Assembly: GCF_001270495.1 (NCBI RefSeq)
Contig: NZ_LGUR01000271.1
Coordinates: forward strand, 1 to 25,724
DNA: 25,724 nucleotides
Origin: Streptomyces viridochromogenes
Lineage (GTDB): Bacteria > Actinomycetota > Actinomycetes > Streptomycetales > Streptomycetaceae
Direction of reading: 5' to 3'
The notes beneath the pieces are model-generated. The model did not search any database, had not been told where the DNA came from, and was given only the letters and a program-made list of their open reading frames with translations. Shown here piece by piece: positions 10,361 through 24,572 of the stretch. Position 1 is the first letter of the stretch, and every line of letters starts with the position of its first letter. The translations under genes and the position numbers were made by a program.

Positions 10361-11593
10361 CTAGTGGGCCACAGCGGCCGCGCCGTGCTCGTCGACGAGC
10401 GCGCCGGTGGTGAAACGGTCGAGCGAGAAGGGGGCGTTGAGGGGGTGGGGCGTGTCGTGGGCGATGGTGTGGGCGTAGACCCAGCCGACGCCCGGGGTGG
10501 CCTTGAATCCGCCCGTGCCCCAGCCGCAGTTGAGGTAGAGGTTGTCCACCGGGCTGAGGCCGACGATCGGCGAGGCGTCGGGGCTGACGTCGACGATGCC
10601 GCCCCAGGTGCGCAGTACGTGGGCGCGGGCGAAGACCGGGAAGAGTTCCAGGGCCGCGGACATCTGCTCCTGGATGATGTGGAAGGCGCCGCGCTGGGTG
10701 TAGGAGTTGTACGCGTCGATGCCGGCGCCCATGACCAGTTCGCCCTTGTGTGCCTGGCTGACGTACACATGGACGGCGTTGGACATGACGACCGTCGGGT
10801 GCACCGGCTCCAGCAGCTCGGACACGAGGGCCTGCAACGGGTGGCTCTGGACCGGGAGTTCGATGCCCGCCATGGCGGCGAGGACCGAGGTGTGGCCCGC
10901 GGAGCACAGGGCCACCTTGCCGGCCGCTATCGGGCCCAGGGTGGTCTGGACACCGACCACCCGGCCGCCGACCACGTCGATGCCCGTGACCTCGCAGTTC
11001 TGGATGATGTCGATCCCGGCGGCGTCGGCGGAGCGGGCCAGGCCCCAGGCGACGTGGTCGTGCTTGGCGATGCCGCCGCGCGCCTGGTAGGTGGCGCCGA
11101 GGACGGGGTAGCGCACGTCCGGTGAGATGTTGACGATCGGGCAGACCTCTTTGACCTGCTCGGCGTCGAGCCATTCGGCGTCCACGCCGTTGAGCCGGTT
11201 CGCCTCGACGCGGCGCACGCTGTCGCGGACGTCCTGGAGGCTGTGCGCGAGGTTCAACACGCCGCGCTGGGAGAAGAGGATGGGGTAGTCGAGCTCCTCC
11301 GCCAGTCCCTCCCACAGCTTGAGCGCGTGCTCGTAGATGCCGGCGCTCTCGTCCCACAGGTAGTTGGAGCGGATGATCGTGGTGTTGCGGGCCATGTTGC
11401 CGCCCGCGAGCCAGCCCTTCTCCAGCACGGCGACGTTGGTGATGCCGTGGTTCTTGGCCAGGTAGTGGGCGGTGGCCAGGCCGTGGCCGCCGCCACCGAC
11501 GACGATCACGTCGTACGAACGCTTCGGCTCCGGCGTGCGCCACAGCCAGTCGGGGTGCTCGGGGAGCTCGGCGCCGGGTGTGCGGGGACTCAT
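10361..11593 (-). CDS. soxB: Sarcosine oxidase beta subunit
   Basis: This 410-residue flavoprotein has a dinucleotide fold at [11 protein letters not shown] (residues 28-38). The conserved [15 protein letters not shown] (67-81) and AKHDH (176-180) are present, the latter being the region of the histidine that carries covalent FMN in the family. The beta subunit holds the amine-oxidising FAD site of the heterotetramer and oxidises sarcosine; electrons pass to FMN and O2, giving H2O2. The ATG at 11593 overlaps the folD stop as ATGA, a typical translational coupling. The frame stays open upstream, but only this start gives a normal N terminus. Confidence 0.92.
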   Translation of the reverse strand: MSPRTPGAELPEHPDWLWRTPEPKRSYDVIVVGGGGHGLATAHYLAKNHGITNVAVLEKGWLAGGNMARNTTIIRSNYLWDESAGIYEHALKLWEGLAEELDYPILFSQRGVLNLAHSLQDVRDSVRRVEANRLNGVDAEWLDAEQVKEVCPIVNISPDVRYPVLGATYQARGGIAKHDHVAWGLARSADAAGIDIIQNCEVTGIDVVGGRVVGVQTTLGPIAAGKVALCSAGHTSVLAAMAGIELPVQSHPLQALVSELLEPVHPTVVMSNAVHVYVSQAHKGELVMGAGIDAYNSYTQRGAFHIIQEQMSAALELFPVFARAHVLRTWGGIVDVSPDASPIVGLSPVDNLYLNCGWGTGGFKATPGVGWVYAHTIAHDTPHPLNAPFSLDRFTTGALVDEHGAAAVAH

Positions 11594-12444
11594 CTGGCGT
11601 TCCTCTCGGCGGCCTCGACGACGTTGGCGAGCAGCATCGCCCGCGTCATGGGGCCCACTCCTCCGGGCATGGGCGCGACCCATCCGGCGACCTGCGTGGC
11701 GTCCGGGTGTATGTCGCCGACCAGTCCCTGTTCGGTGCGGGTGATTCCGACGTCCAGGACCGCGGCGCCGGGGCGCAGCATGTCCTTGGTGACCAGTCCG
11801 GGCGAGCCTGCGGCCGCGATGACGATGTCGGCCTCGCGGACGTGCCAGGCCAGACCCTTGGTGCCGGTGTGGCACAGGGTCACGGTGGCGTTCTCGGAAC
11901 GGCGGGTGAGGAGGAGGCCGATGGGGCGTCCGACCGTGATGCCCCGGCCGATCACGCAGACCCGTGCTCCGGCGAGGGGCACCTCATGGCGGCGGAGCAG
12001 TTCGACGATGCCGCGCGGGGTGCACGGCAGCGGGGCCTCGACGCCCAGGGTGAGCCGGCCGAGGTTGACGGGGTGCAGTCCGTCGGCGTCCTTGGCCGGG
12101 TCCATGCGTTCCAGTACGGCGTTGGCGTCCAGGTGGCGCGGGAGCGGGAGCTGGACGATGTAGCCGGTGCAGGCGGGGTCGGCGTTGAGTTCGTCGATCG
12201 TCTCCTCGACCTGCTGCTGCGTGGCGTCGGCGGGCAGGTTCCGGCGGATGGAGGCGATGCCCACCTGGGCGCAGTCGCGGTGCTTGCCCGCGACGTAGGC
12301 GTGGCTGCCGGGGTCGTCGCCGACCAGGACGGTGCCGAGGCCCGGCGGGCGGCCGTCCGTGGCGGTCAGCTTGGCCACCCGTTCCGCGAGTTCGCGGCGG
12401 ATGTCGGCGGCGGTCGCCTTGCCGTCGAGCAGCTGTGCGTTCAC
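11590..12444 (-). CDS. folD: Bifunctional methylene-THF dehydrogenase / methenyl-THF cyclohydrolase
   Basis: This 284-residue protein is the standard FolD length. Catalytic Y50 and K54 are in SHAYVAGK, with QLPLP at 98-102, KDADG at 118-122, the nucleotide loop GRGITVGRP at 166-174, and [10 protein letters not shown] near the C terminus. It oxidises 5,10-methylene-THF to methenyl-THF and hydrolyses that to 10-formyl-THF, the PurU substrate. It therefore links the folate-dependent oxidases to formate release. The GTG at 12444 with AAGGA upstream was preferred to an in-frame ATG at 12489, which would overlap dmg copy 2 and add a non-conserved extension. Its stop overlaps soxB. Confidence 0.92.
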   Translation of the reverse strand: MNAQLLDGKATAADIRRELAERVAKLTATDGRPPGLGTVLVGDDPGSHAYVAGKHRDCAQVGIASIRRNLPADATQQQVEETIDELNADPACTGYIVQLPLPRHLDANAVLERMDPAKDADGLHPVNLGRLTLGVEAPLPCTPRGIVELLRRHEVPLAGARVCVIGRGITVGRPIGLLLTRRSENATVTLCHTGTKGLAWHVREADIVIAAAGSPGLVTKDMLRPGAAVLDVGITRTEQGLVGDIHPDATQVAGWVAPMPGGVGPMTRAMLLANVVEAAERNAR

Positions 12445-12481
12445 CGGCGGTGTTCCTTCCCTCGGAATCGACGCTGGGGTG

Positions 12482-14956
<2,475 letters not shown>

Positions 14957-14959
14957 TCA

Positions 14960-14995
14960 GTTGCTGTCTGCGCAACATGCTTCAGGTTGCGCAAC
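14960..14995. promoter_or_regulatory. Tandem operator-like dyads at the dmg copy 2 promoter
   Basis: GTTGCT-GTCTG-CGCAAC at 14960-14976 matches 11 of 12 arm bases. The neighbouring copy at 14979-14995 matches 9 of 12 and includes the short palindrome GTTGCGCAAC. On the dmg strand both begin with GTTGCGCA, exactly 19 bp apart. The pair overlaps the proposed transcription start (about 14991). Confidence 0.6.
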
Positions 14996-14997
14996 TC

Positions 14998-15026
14998 AAT
15001 GTGCCTGCCGCACAGGTGGGTGTCAA
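14998..15026 (-). promoter_or_regulatory. Proposed promoter of the dmg2-folD-soxBDAG operon
   Basis: On the minus strand TTGACA at 15026-15021, a 17-nt spacer, then CACATT at 15003-14998. The dyad pair begins two bases further on. The -35 matches consensus; the -10 is loose. Confidence 0.45.
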
Positions 15027-15065
15027 GGGGGTCCGAGAGGCCGGAAAACGGGCCGGAAAACGGCA

Positions 15066-15112
15066 ATGCCCGGCGGGCGGCGCGCATCGCGCGCGCAGCG
15101 CCCACCGGGCAT
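15066..15112 (-). terminator. Hairpin downstream of proX
   Basis: A long GC-rich inverted repeat begins ATGCCCGG at 15066 and closes with CCGGGCAT at 15112. The outer stem is near perfect and the inner part is GCGC-rich. It starts 27 nt after the proX stop and separates the transporter operon from the dmg copy 2 promoter. There is no T tract, as is common in Streptomyces. Confidence 0.6.
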
Positions 15113-15138
15113 GTCCGACCGGCTTGTGACCTCGGGTG

Positions 15139-16125
15139 TTACTTGATCCAGGCGTCCACCTTGGCGCGGTTGGCCTCGACCCACTTCTTGGCCGCCGCCT
15201 CGGGCGTCATCTTGTCCACCGCGATGGACTTGGCCACGGCGTTCTGGTCGTCGTTCGTCCAGCTGAAGTTCTTCACCAGGTCATAGGCGGGGCTGCCCGA
15301 CTTGGCGAACTTCGCGCTGACGATCTTGTCCAGCTTGTACACCGGGTAGTCGCAGTCGACCTTCTCGGGGTCGGCGTCGCAGCCCTCCTTGTACTCGGGC
15401 AGCTTGACCTTCTCCAGCGGCACCTCGGACATGAACCACTGCGGCTCGTAGAAGTAGCCGATCACCCACTTCTTGTTCTTCTCGGCGTCCCGGAAGGCCT
15501 GGATGAGGGCGGTCTCGCTGCCCGCGTACACGACCTTGTAGTCCAGCTTCAGGTTCTTCACCAGTGACTCGTCGTTGGTGACGAACGACGGGTCGCCGTC
15601 GAGGAGCTGGCCCTTGCCGCCGGACTCGGACGTCTTGAACTCGGCCGCGTACTTGTTGAGGTTGTTCCAGTCGAGGATGTCCGGGTGCGCCTTGGCCAGC
15701 CACGGCGGCACGTACCAGCCGATGAGCCCTTCGTTGCCGGTCGGGCCGGCGTCGACGGCGGTCTTCTGGTCGGTGATGTACTTCTTCTTCAGGTCGTCGT
15801 GGCCCCAGTTCTCGACGACGGCGTCGACCTCGCCCGTCCCGAACCCCTGCCAGGCGATCTCCTCCTTCAGGTCCTTCTGGGTGACCTTGCAGCCGAGGTC
15901 GTGCTCCGCGACGTACGCGAGGACCGCCGCGTTGGCCTCGTAGCCCACCCACGGATTGACCGCGAGGTTGAAGGCGCCGCACTTGCCGTCGCCGCCCGAG
16001 CCGCCGGCGTCCGAGGAGCTGTCACCGACCTTCGCACCGCCGCAGGCGGTGAGGGTGAGCCCGAGAACGGCCATGCCCGCTATGCCGGCCGTGCCGACTC
16101 TCCACTGTCTTGCTTGCCTTGCCAT
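15139..16125 (-). CDS. proX: Glycine betaine ABC transporter substrate-binding lipoprotein (ProX/OpuAC family)
   Basis: This 328-residue lipoprotein has a charged N terminus, a hydrophobic segment and lipobox LTAC with C28, then a Gly/Ser linker and an OpuAC-type binding domain (about 50-325). Trp and Tyr residues typical of the quaternary-ammonium cage are present, such as W59 (NPWVGYE), W107 (ENWGHD), W142 (VPPWLA) and Y224-F225-Y226 with W230; which of them form the cage is not provable here. The ATG at 16125 with AAGGAG upstream is preferred to a longer open frame because it gives a proper signal peptide. It lies 13 nt after proW and is the last gene of the betB-proV-proW-proX operon, ending at a hairpin. 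Confidence 0.9.
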   Translation of the reverse strand: MARQARQWRVGTAGIAGMAVLGLTLTACGGAKVGDSSSDAGGSGGDGKCGAFNLAVNPWVGYEANAAVLAYVAEHDLGCKVTQKDLKEEIAWQGFGTGEVDAVVENWGHDDLKKKYITDQKTAVDAGPTGNEGLIGWYVPPWLAKAHPDILDWNNLNKYAAEFKTSESGGKGQLLDGDPSFVTNDESLVKNLKLDYKVVYAGSETALIQAFRDAEKNKKWVIGYFYEPQWFMSEVPLEKVKLPEYKEGCDADPEKVDCDYPVYKLDKIVSAKFAKSGSPAYDLVKNFSWTNDDQNAVAKSIAVDKMTPEAAAKKWVEANRAKVDAWIK

Positions 16126-16138
16126 GGTCAGTTGCTCC

Positions 16139-18147
16139 TTACGCGCTGGTACGCCGCGCCGCTGCCTGAGTGATCCGGTCGAACATGACTCCGAGAAGGA
16201 CGATGGCGAGCCCCGCGGCGAGCCCCTTCCCGAACAACTGCCCCTGCGAGAAACCGGCCACGACGTCGTAGCCGAGGGCGCCGGCGCCGACCAGGCCGCC
16301 GACCACAACCATCGACAGCACATAGATCAGGCCCTGATTGGTCGCGAGAGTCAGGGCGCCGCGTGCCATCGGCAGTTGAACCTTGGTGATGATCTGCCAG
16401 GTGTTGCACCCGGCGGAGGTGGCCGCCTCCACGGTCGTCGCGGGCACGTTCCGTACGCCGTCCGCGATGATCTTCATGGCGACGGGAGCCGCGTAGACGA
16501 CGGCGGCGACGATCGCTGTGAAGCGGGTCGCGCCGAACAGTGCGAGGAACGGCACGAGGTAGACGAACGGCGGCATGACCTGGGCTGCGTCCAAAGTGGG
16601 CCGGATCAGCCGGTCCACCAGCGCGCTGCGGCCCATCCAGACGCCGAAGACGACGCCGAGCAGCATCACGAGCACCGTGGCGACGAGGGTGGACGCCAGC
16701 GTCGTCATGCCGTCCGACCAGACTCCGGTGCCGACCAGCAGACCCACGCAGACGGCCGTGGTGATACCGGCGCGCCAGCCGCCGAGGACGACGGCGAGTG
16801 CGATGAGTGCCGCGCCGACGAGCCACCAGGGGGAGTCCGTGAGCAGCGCCTGGAACGGGTTGAGCAGACTGTTGGTGAGGACATCCCGGAAGGCGTTGGT
16901 GAGGCCCGAGAGGTTGTCCTGCACCCAGGTGGTCACGCTGTCCGCCGTGCTCCTGATGGTGGTGCCGGTACTCCCCTCGCCGGGGAACTCCGCGGCCCAC
17001 AGATAGGTGTGGGACAGATAGGCCAGCACCGCCACGACCGCCGCACCGGCCGCCAGCAGCGGGCGTCGCCAGGTGATGAAGCGGTTCTTCGAGAGGCGGG
17101 TGGCCTCCTCGCGTGCGCTCGCCGCGGTGGTGACCCGGTCCAGCACGATGGCCATGACGACGATGGCCAGCCCCGCGTTGAAGGCCGTGCCGACGTCGAG
17201 CGTCTGGAGCGCCTGGACGACGGTCTTGCCGAGGCCGGGCGCGTCGATCAGGGCGGCGACGGTCACCATGGCCAGGGCGGCCATGATGGTCTGGTTGACG
17301 CCCATCACCACGGTCCGCTTGGACATCGGCAGCAGGACCTTCATGAGGGACTGCCGTCGCGTGGCGCCCAGCGAGTCGGCCGCCTCCACCGTCGTCTCCG
17401 GGACGGAGCGGATGGCGTGCGCGGTGATGCGGATCGTCGGCGGCGCCGCGTAGATCAGCGTGGCGATCGTGGCGGAGGCCGGGCCGATCTGGAAGAACAG
17501 CGTCAGTGGGGCCAGGTAGACGAAGGCCGGCATGGTCTGCATGAGGTCCAGGAAGGGCGTCACGAACCGGTTGAACCGGTCGGACAGCCCCGCCCACACA
17601 CCCAGCGGGATCGCGAACACCAGCGCCACGAAGACGGCGGAGACGGTGAGCGCCAGGGTGTCCATGCTCTCCTGCCACAGGCCCTGCAGGCCGAGGAAGG
17701 TGAAGCCGGCCACCGTCAGCAGCGCGACCCGCCAGTTGCCCACGGCCCAGGAGACATAGCCGGCGATGCCGACGACACCGAGCCAGCCGATCTGCGGGAC
17801 GGGCCGGCCGACGGACGGCTGTGAGATCAGCTCCTGGACGAAGGTCACCAGGGGGTCGATGACCAGGCGGATCTCGTTGAAGAAGTACAGGAACAGCGGG
17901 TTGGAGTTGCGGTTCGCGCCGATCGAGTCGTTGACGTCGTTGAACCAGCGGTGCAGGTCGGTCAGGTCGGCCGCCCCCAGGGCGAGGGTCTGCTTGCCGC
18001 GCAGTACGGCGAACAGCACCAGCCAGACGACCAGGATCGCGCCGACCACCATGGACCGGCTGACCTTGCGCACGCTCTTGGCGGGAGCGGGCGGCTCGAC
18101 GGCCCCGGTCTTCTGCGGTTTCTCGGTCTTCTCCACGGCGACGGTCA

Positions 18148-18148
<1 letters not shown>
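16139..18148 (-). CDS. proW: Glycine betaine ABC transporter permease with two fused permease halves
   Basis: This 669-residue membrane protein is about twice the usual ProW length. It carries two permease domains (about 160-345 and 485-665), each with its own cytoplasmic EAA loop: EAADSLGATRRQS at 255-267 and EAATSAGCNTWQI at 574-586. An extra N-terminal helix (about 33-49) and helices near 365-385 and 440-475 link the parts. One chain can therefore supply the two permease positions normally filled by a homodimer. The ATG at 18148 shares one base with the proV stop (TGATG), showing tight coupling. It ends 13 nt before proX. Related double permeases occur in actinobacteria, so this is not unique. 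Confidence 0.9.
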
Positions 18149-20723
<2,575 letters not shown>

Positions 20724-20748
20724 GCGCCGAGCCTTTCCACAGAAATTC

Positions 20749-20784
20749 GTTGCGCATCGTGCACCCAATTGCTTGTGGTGGAAC
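20749..20784. promoter_or_regulatory. Tandem operator-like dyads at the betB promoter
   Basis: GTTGCG-CATCG-TGCACC at 20749-20765 matches 10 of 12 arm bases. ATTGCT-TGTGG-TGGAAC at 20768-20784 matches 8 of 12. The offset is 19 bp. On the betB strand the second copy begins directly after the proposed -10 box. Confidence 0.5.
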
Positions 20785-20813
20785 ACCATGACGAATACCA
20801 AGTCGCACGTCAA
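20785..20813 (-). promoter_or_regulatory. Proposed promoter of the betB-proVWX operon
   Basis: On the minus strand TTGACG at 20813-20808, a 17-nt spacer, then CATGGT at 20790-20785. The -10 is loose, but the spacing agrees with the other promoters of the cluster. Confidence 0.35.
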
Positions 20814-20862
20814 GAGGTTCAATGATGACGATTTCGCCATGCGCCCATCCGGCCGCTCACCC

Positions 20863-20891
20863 TTGACCACGAGCGCGGCCGGGTCGACCAT
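20863..20891 (+). promoter_or_regulatory. Proposed promoter of purU copy 2
   Basis: TTGACC at 20863-20868, a 17-nt spacer, then GACCAT at 20886-20891, followed at once by GTTGCG at 20892. This is the same arrangement, to the base, as upstream of purU copy 1. Confidence 0.4.
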
Positions 20892-20927
20892 GTTGCGTAT
20901 CGCTCACCATGTTGTGCAATACGCATC
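20892..20927. promoter_or_regulatory. Tandem operator-like dyads at the purU copy 2 promoter
   Basis: GTTGCG-TATCG-CTCACC at 20892-20908 and GTTGTG-CAATA-CGCATC at 20911-20927 each match 10 of 12 arm bases and are 19 bp apart. TGCGTAT (20894-20900) and ATACGCA (20919-20925) also form an inverted repeat across the pair. The second copy ends three bases before the ribosome site. Confidence 0.6.
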
Positions 20928-20941
20928 GACGGAGGCCGCAT

Positions 20942-21814
20942 ATGTCCCCTCGACCCCAACCCGGCCGTGAGTACGTCCTGACCCTCTCCTGTCCCGACAG
21001 CGCCGGGCTGGTCCACGCCGTGAGCGGCTTTCTCGTCAGGAACTCCGGAAACATCCTGGAAAGCCAGCAGTTCGACGATCGACTTCAGGACCGCTTCTTC
21101 ATGCGGGTCCACTTCGACGTCTCCGATCCGAACGCCGATCTGGAGAAGCTGCGTTACCGGTTCGGTCCGGTCGCCCAGGCCTACAACATCTCGTGGACGC
21201 TGAGCGACGCGTCGACCCCGACCCGGACGCTGATCATGGTGTCCAAGTTCGGCCACTGCCTGAACGACCTGCTCTTCCGCCGGCGCACCGGCGCCCTCAA
21301 CATCGAGATCCCCGCGATCGTCTCCAACCACCGCGACTTCGAGGGGCTGGCGCAGACATACGGCGTCCCCTTCCACCACATCCCGGTGACCAGGGACACC
21401 AAGGCCGAGGCCGAGGCGCGGCTGCTGGAGCTGGTGAGCGAGCTGGACATCGACCTGGTGGTGCTGGCCCGCTACATGCAGATCCTCTCCGACGACCTGT
21501 GCAAGCAGCTGGAGGGGCGCGCGATCAACATCCACCACTCCTTCCTGCCCAGCTTCAAGGGCGCGCGTCCCTACGACCAGGCGTACCAGCGCGGAGTGAA
21601 GCTGGTCGGCGCGACGGCGCACTATGTGACGCCGGACCTGGACGAGGGCCAGATCATCGAGCAGGACGTGGTCAGGGTGGACCACTCCCTCGATCCCGGC
21701 GAGCTGGTCACGGTCGGCCGGGACGTGGAGGCACAGGTGCTCGCGCACGCGGTCAAGTGGCACAGCGAGAGCCGCGTGATGGTGGACGACAACCGCACGG
21801 TGGTCTTCCGCTGA
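20942..21814 (+). CDS. purU: Formyltetrahydrofolate deformylase PurU, copy 2
   Basis: This 290-residue paralogue of the purU at 4714 has the same length and very high similarity throughout, including the identical opening MSPRPQPGRE. It has an N-terminal ACT domain and a C-terminal formyl-hydrolase domain with INIHHSFLPSFKGARPY; the catalytic positions N196, H198 and D234 are kept. It hydrolyses 10-formyl-THF to formate and THF. The ATG at 20942 with GGAGG six bases upstream is preferred to an in-frame start at 20909, which would lie inside the operator pair. It is divergent from betB and converges with the metF-like gene at a strong hairpin. Having a second PurU beside the choline/betaine genes suggests high one-carbon load when choline is used. 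Confidence 0.93.
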   Translation: MSPRPQPGREYVLTLSCPDSAGLVHAVSGFLVRNSGNILESQQFDDRLQDRFFMRVHFDVSDPNADLEKLRYRFGPVAQAYNISWTLSDASTPTRTLIMVSKFGHCLNDLLFRRRTGALNIEIPAIVSNHRDFEGLAQTYGVPFHHIPVTRDTKAEAEARLLELVSELDIDLVVLARYMQILSDDLCKQLEGRAINIHHSFLPSFKGARPYDQAYQRGVKLVGATAHYVTPDLDEGQIIEQDVVRVDHSLDPGELVTVGRDVEAQVLAHAVKWHSESRVMVDDNRTVVFR

Positions 21815-21823
21815 GCGATCCTG

Positions 21824-21867
21824 CACAGAAGTGGGCGGGCCGGTCTCCCGGTCCGCCCACCGCTGTG
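21824..21867. terminator. Bidirectional terminator hairpin between convergent purU copy 2 and the metF-like gene
   Basis: Arms 21831-21843 and 21848-21860 (GTGGGCGG..., 12 of 13 paired) enclose a TCTC loop. The stem is extended by CACAG at 21824-21828 pairing with CTGTG at 21863-21867. It lies nine bases after the purU stop and 34 bases beyond the stop of the opposing gene, so it can serve both. Confidence 0.75.
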
Positions 21868-21901
21868 TACGGCAACCTCCCCGGTCGTATACGGCGAGCC
21901 T

Positions 21902-22738
21902 TCAACCACCGAGCCGGTCCAGCAGGGCGCGGCGCCACTTCTCGGTCTCGGCGATCTGGTTGAAGGTGAACAGGTGCAGGCCCGCCACCCCCGCCGCGGG
22001 CGCGGTCAGCGCCCCCTCGGCGCGCGCCAGCAGCCCGTCCGGGGAGTACCCGCCGGGCGCCGCGAACCGCAGGAACCAGGAGGGGTGCTTCGTCAGGAAG
22101 CGCGTCGACTCCCCCACCCCGACCTTCGTCGCCATGGCCAGCAGCTTCGCCCGCTGCACGGGCCCGGCGACGCCCACATACACGGGCAGGTCGACCTCCC
22201 GGCGCCGTATCCGGCCGATCCACTCCCCCAGCACCCTCGGGTCGAAGCAGAGGTTGCTCACGATGTATGTGGCGTGCTCGCGCTTGTCCCACATCGCCTG
22301 GACGGTGACGTCGTCGTCGATGAGCGGATGGCTCTCGGGGTAGCCGGTGACACCGATGTGAGCGAAGGGGCCGCCCAGCTCGCTCAGCCTGCGCAGCACG
22401 GGCAGCGCCCCGTCGTAGCCCCCGGCGGGCGGGTCGGCGTCGCCGGCCGGGACGAAGACGTCGTCCACGCCCGCCTCGCGGAGCCGGTCCACGGCCTCCT
22501 TCAGGTGCGCGTCGTCCCGCAGCAGCCGCGCCGGCACATGCGGGACGACCCGGTAGCCGTGCGCCGCGAGCCGGGCGGCGAGGTCGAGGGTCGGCTCCAG
22601 TCCCTTGACCGGTGACGCCGTCACGGTGACCACGACGTCACGCGGGACATGGGCGAGGACCTTGTCCTCGGTCGCCTTCGCGGGCAGCACCTCGTAGCGG
22701 ACGCCGTCCAGCAGCGCCCGGAGTCGTGCGGCACCCAA
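21902..22738 (-). CDS. metF: Methylenetetrahydrofolate reductase-like protein (MetF family)
   Basis: This 278-residue protein has the features of a compact MetF-type TIM barrel. E16 (YEVLP) corresponds to the catalytic glutamate of the EFFPP motif, PHVPAR near 66-71 to the strand with the conserved histidine, and D100 (PAGDAD) to the flavin-site aspartate. MetF reduces 5,10-methylene-THF to 5-methyl-THF with FAD. Similarity to classical MetF is only moderate, so another methylene-THF-handling role is possible. The start is a TTG at 22738, three bases after the betA stop, with GGAG six bases upstream; no better ATG or GTG exists nearby. The tight link to betA suggests it manages one-carbon units from choline methyl groups. 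Confidence 0.75.
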   Translation of the reverse strand: MGAARLRALLDGVRYEVLPAKATEDKVLAHVPRDVVVTVTASPVKGLEPTLDLAARLAAHGYRVVPHVPARLLRDDAHLKEAVDRLREAGVDDVFVPAGDADPPAGGYDGALPVLRRLSELGGPFAHIGVTGYPESHPLIDDDVTVQAMWDKREHATYIVSNLCFDPRVLGEWIGRIRRREVDLPVYVGVAGPVQRAKLLAMATKVGVGESTRFLTKHPSWFLRFAAPGGYSPDGLLARAEGALTAPAAGVAGLHLFTFNQIAETEKWRRALLDRLGG

Positions 22739-22741
22739 TGT

Positions 22742-24412
22742 CTACTCCGCCTGCTTCTGGACGTCGCGGTGGCGGTAGTACGCGGCCTTCGACGGTGCGA
22801 GCGGCTCCTTGCCGAGGATCAGGTCGGCGGCCTTCTCGGCGACCATCATCACCGGCGCGTAGATGTTGCCGTTGGTGACGTAGGGCATGACGGAGGCGTC
22901 CACCACACGCAGGCCCTCAAGGCCGTGCACGCGCATGCTGCCCGGGTCGACGACGGACATCTCGTCGGTGCCCATCTTGCACGTGCAGGACGGGTGCAGG
23001 GCGGTCTCGCCCTCCTTCGCGACCCAGGCGAGGATCTCCTCGTCCGTCGCCACCTTCGGGCCGGGCGAGATCTCCCCGCCGTTGTACGGGGCGAGCGCGG
23101 GCTGGTCGAGGAGCTCGCGGGCCACCCGGATCGCCTCGACCCATTCCCTGCGGTCCTGCTCGGTGGAGAGGTAGTTGAAGCGGAGCGCCGGGTGTTCGCG
23201 CGGGTCCCTGCTCTTGATCTTCACCGAGCCGATCGCGTCGGAGTACATCGGGCCCACGTGCACCTGGTAGCCGTGGCCGCCCGAGGGTGAGGAGCCGTCG
23301 TAGCGGACCGCGACCGGCAGGAAGTGGAACATCAGGTTGGGGTAGTCGACGTCCTCGTTGCTGCGGGCGAAGCCGCCGGCCTCGAAGTGGTTGGTGGCCG
23401 CCGGGCCCTTGCGGAACAGCCACTGCAGTCCGATGAAGGGGGCGCGCCACTTCGCCATGTACGGCTGCATGGAGACGGGCTTCTTGCAGGCGTACTGGAC
23501 GTAGACCTCCAGGTGGTCCTGCATGTTCTCGCCGACGCCCGGGAGGTCGTGGACGACGTCGATGCCGAGGGCGCTCAGCTCTCGCGCGTTGCCGACGCCG
23601 GAAAGCTGGAGCAGCTGCGGGGAGTTGATCGCCCCGCCGCAGAGGATGACCTCCTTGGCGCGGACCTGCTGGCGCGCACCCCGGCCGCGCTGGAACTCGA
23701 CGCCGACGGCCCGCTTGCCCTCGAACAGGACCCGGGTGACGAGGGCGCGGGTGCGGACCGTGAGGTTGGGCCGCTTCATCGCGGGCTTGAGGTACGCCTT
23801 CGAGGCCGACAGCCGGCGGCCGCGATGGACGTTGCGGTCGAACTTGGCGAAGCCTTCCTGCCGGTATCCGTTGACGTCGTCGGTGGGCGCGTAGCCCGCC
23901 TCCTGGGTGGCCTTGAGGAAAGCGGTGAACAAGGGGTTGGTCGCCGGGCCGCGCTCCAGGACGAGCGGGCCGTCGTGGCCGCGGAACTCGTCGTCCGGGT
24001 CGGCCGCGAGGCAGTTCTCCATGCGTCGGAAGTACGGCAGACAGTGCGCGTAGTCCCAGTCCTCCATGCCGGGGTCGGCCGCCCAACGCTCGTAGTCCAT
24101 GGGGTTGCCGCGCTGGAAGATCATGCCGTTGATGCTGCTGGAGCCGCCGAGCACCTTGCCGCGCGCGTGGTAGACGCGCCGTCCGCCCATGTGGGGTTCG
24201 GGCTCGGACTCGTACTTCCAGTCGTAGAAGCGGCTGCCGATCGGGTAGGTCAGCGCCGCGGGCATGTGGATGAAGACATCCCACGGGTAGTCGGACCGCC
24301 CCGCCTCCAGTACCAGCACCCGGTTCGCCGGGTCCGCGGAGAGTCTGTTCGCCAGTGCACTGCCGGCGGAACCACCGCCGACGATGACGAAGTCGTATTG
24401 CAGGGGAGCCAT
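22742..24412 (-). CDS. betA: Choline dehydrogenase (GMC oxidoreductase)
   Basis: This 556-residue GMC flavoprotein is the same length as E. coli BetA. The FAD fold is at [10 protein letters not shown] (9-18). The GMC signature [22 protein letters not shown] follows near residue 90. The active-site base H473 is in [10 protein letters not shown], and the partner segment TNGNIYAP contains N514 and N516. It oxidises choline to betaine aldehyde, passing electrons from FAD to the respiratory chain. The ATG at 24412 has a modest GAGG four bases upstream. It forms a two-gene unit with the metF-like gene and is divergent from the second IclR regulator, with a perfect dyad in between. Some relatives act on other alcohols, but the match to BetA and the context favour choline. 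Confidence 0.92.
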   Translation of the reverse strand: MAPLQYDFVIVGGGSAGSALANRLSADPANRVLVLEAGRSDYPWDVFIHMPAALTYPIGSRFYDWKYESEPEPHMGGRRVYHARGKVLGGSSSINGMIFQRGNPMDYERWAADPGMEDWDYAHCLPYFRRMENCLAADPDDEFRGHDGPLVLERGPATNPLFTAFLKATQEAGYAPTDDVNGYRQEGFAKFDRNVHRGRRLSASKAYLKPAMKRPNLTVRTRALVTRVLFEGKRAVGVEFQRGRGARQQVRAKEVILCGGAINSPQLLQLSGVGNARELSALGIDVVHDLPGVGENMQDHLEVYVQYACKKPVSMQPYMAKWRAPFIGLQWLFRKGPAATNHFEAGGFARSNEDVDYPNLMFHFLPVAVRYDGSSPSGGHGYQVHVGPMYSDAIGSVKIKSRDPREHPALRFNYLSTEQDRREWVEAIRVARELLDQPALAPYNGGEISPGPKVATDEEILAWVAKEGETALHPSCTCKMGTDEMSVVDPGSMRVHGLEGLRVVDASVMPYVTNGNIYAPVMMVAEKAADLILGKEPLAPSKAAYYRHRDVQKQAE

Positions 24413-24461
24413 GGTGCCTCGTCTCGCTCGCGCCGTAGATACGCGAGGCATGCTAGACCCG

Positions 24462-24497
24462 GTCGCGCTATACGCACCAGGTTGCGAACGACGCAAC
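24462..24497. promoter_or_regulatory. Tandem operator-like dyads upstream of betA
   Basis: A perfect dyad GTTGCG-AACGA-CGCAAC lies at 24481-24497. A second copy, GTCGCG-CTATA-CGCACC (10 of 12), lies at 24462-24478, offset by 19 bp. They lie 50-85 nt before the betA ATG. No convincing -35/-10 pair for betA was found. Confidence 0.6.
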
Positions 24498-24536
24498 TTC
24501 CGTGGTCTTCATTTCGGTCCGGTTACTTGCAGGGAC

Positions 24537-24572
24537 GTTGTTTACTACGCGTATAGTTTCACTGTGAGCAAC
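24537..24572 (+). promoter_or_regulatory. Leaderless promoter and tandem dyads over the start of the second IclR gene
   Basis: TATAGT at 24552-24557 places +1 at 24564, the G of the GTG start. GTTGTT-TACTA-CGCGTA (24537-24553, 7 of 12) and GTTTCA-CTGTG-AGCAAC (24556-24572, 9 of 12) are 19 bp apart and together cover the -10 box and the start codon. TTGCAG at 24527-24532 is a possible -35 with a 19-nt spacer. No ribosome site is seen. Confidence 0.5.

Noticed and set aside
10350..11543. Upstream extension of the SoxD-SoxA frame over soxB
   Set aside because: The frame stays open, but it is the out-of-phase shadow of soxB, rich in Arg/Pro/Gly. The SoxD start at 10349 is unambiguous, with a ribosome site and a conserved N terminus.
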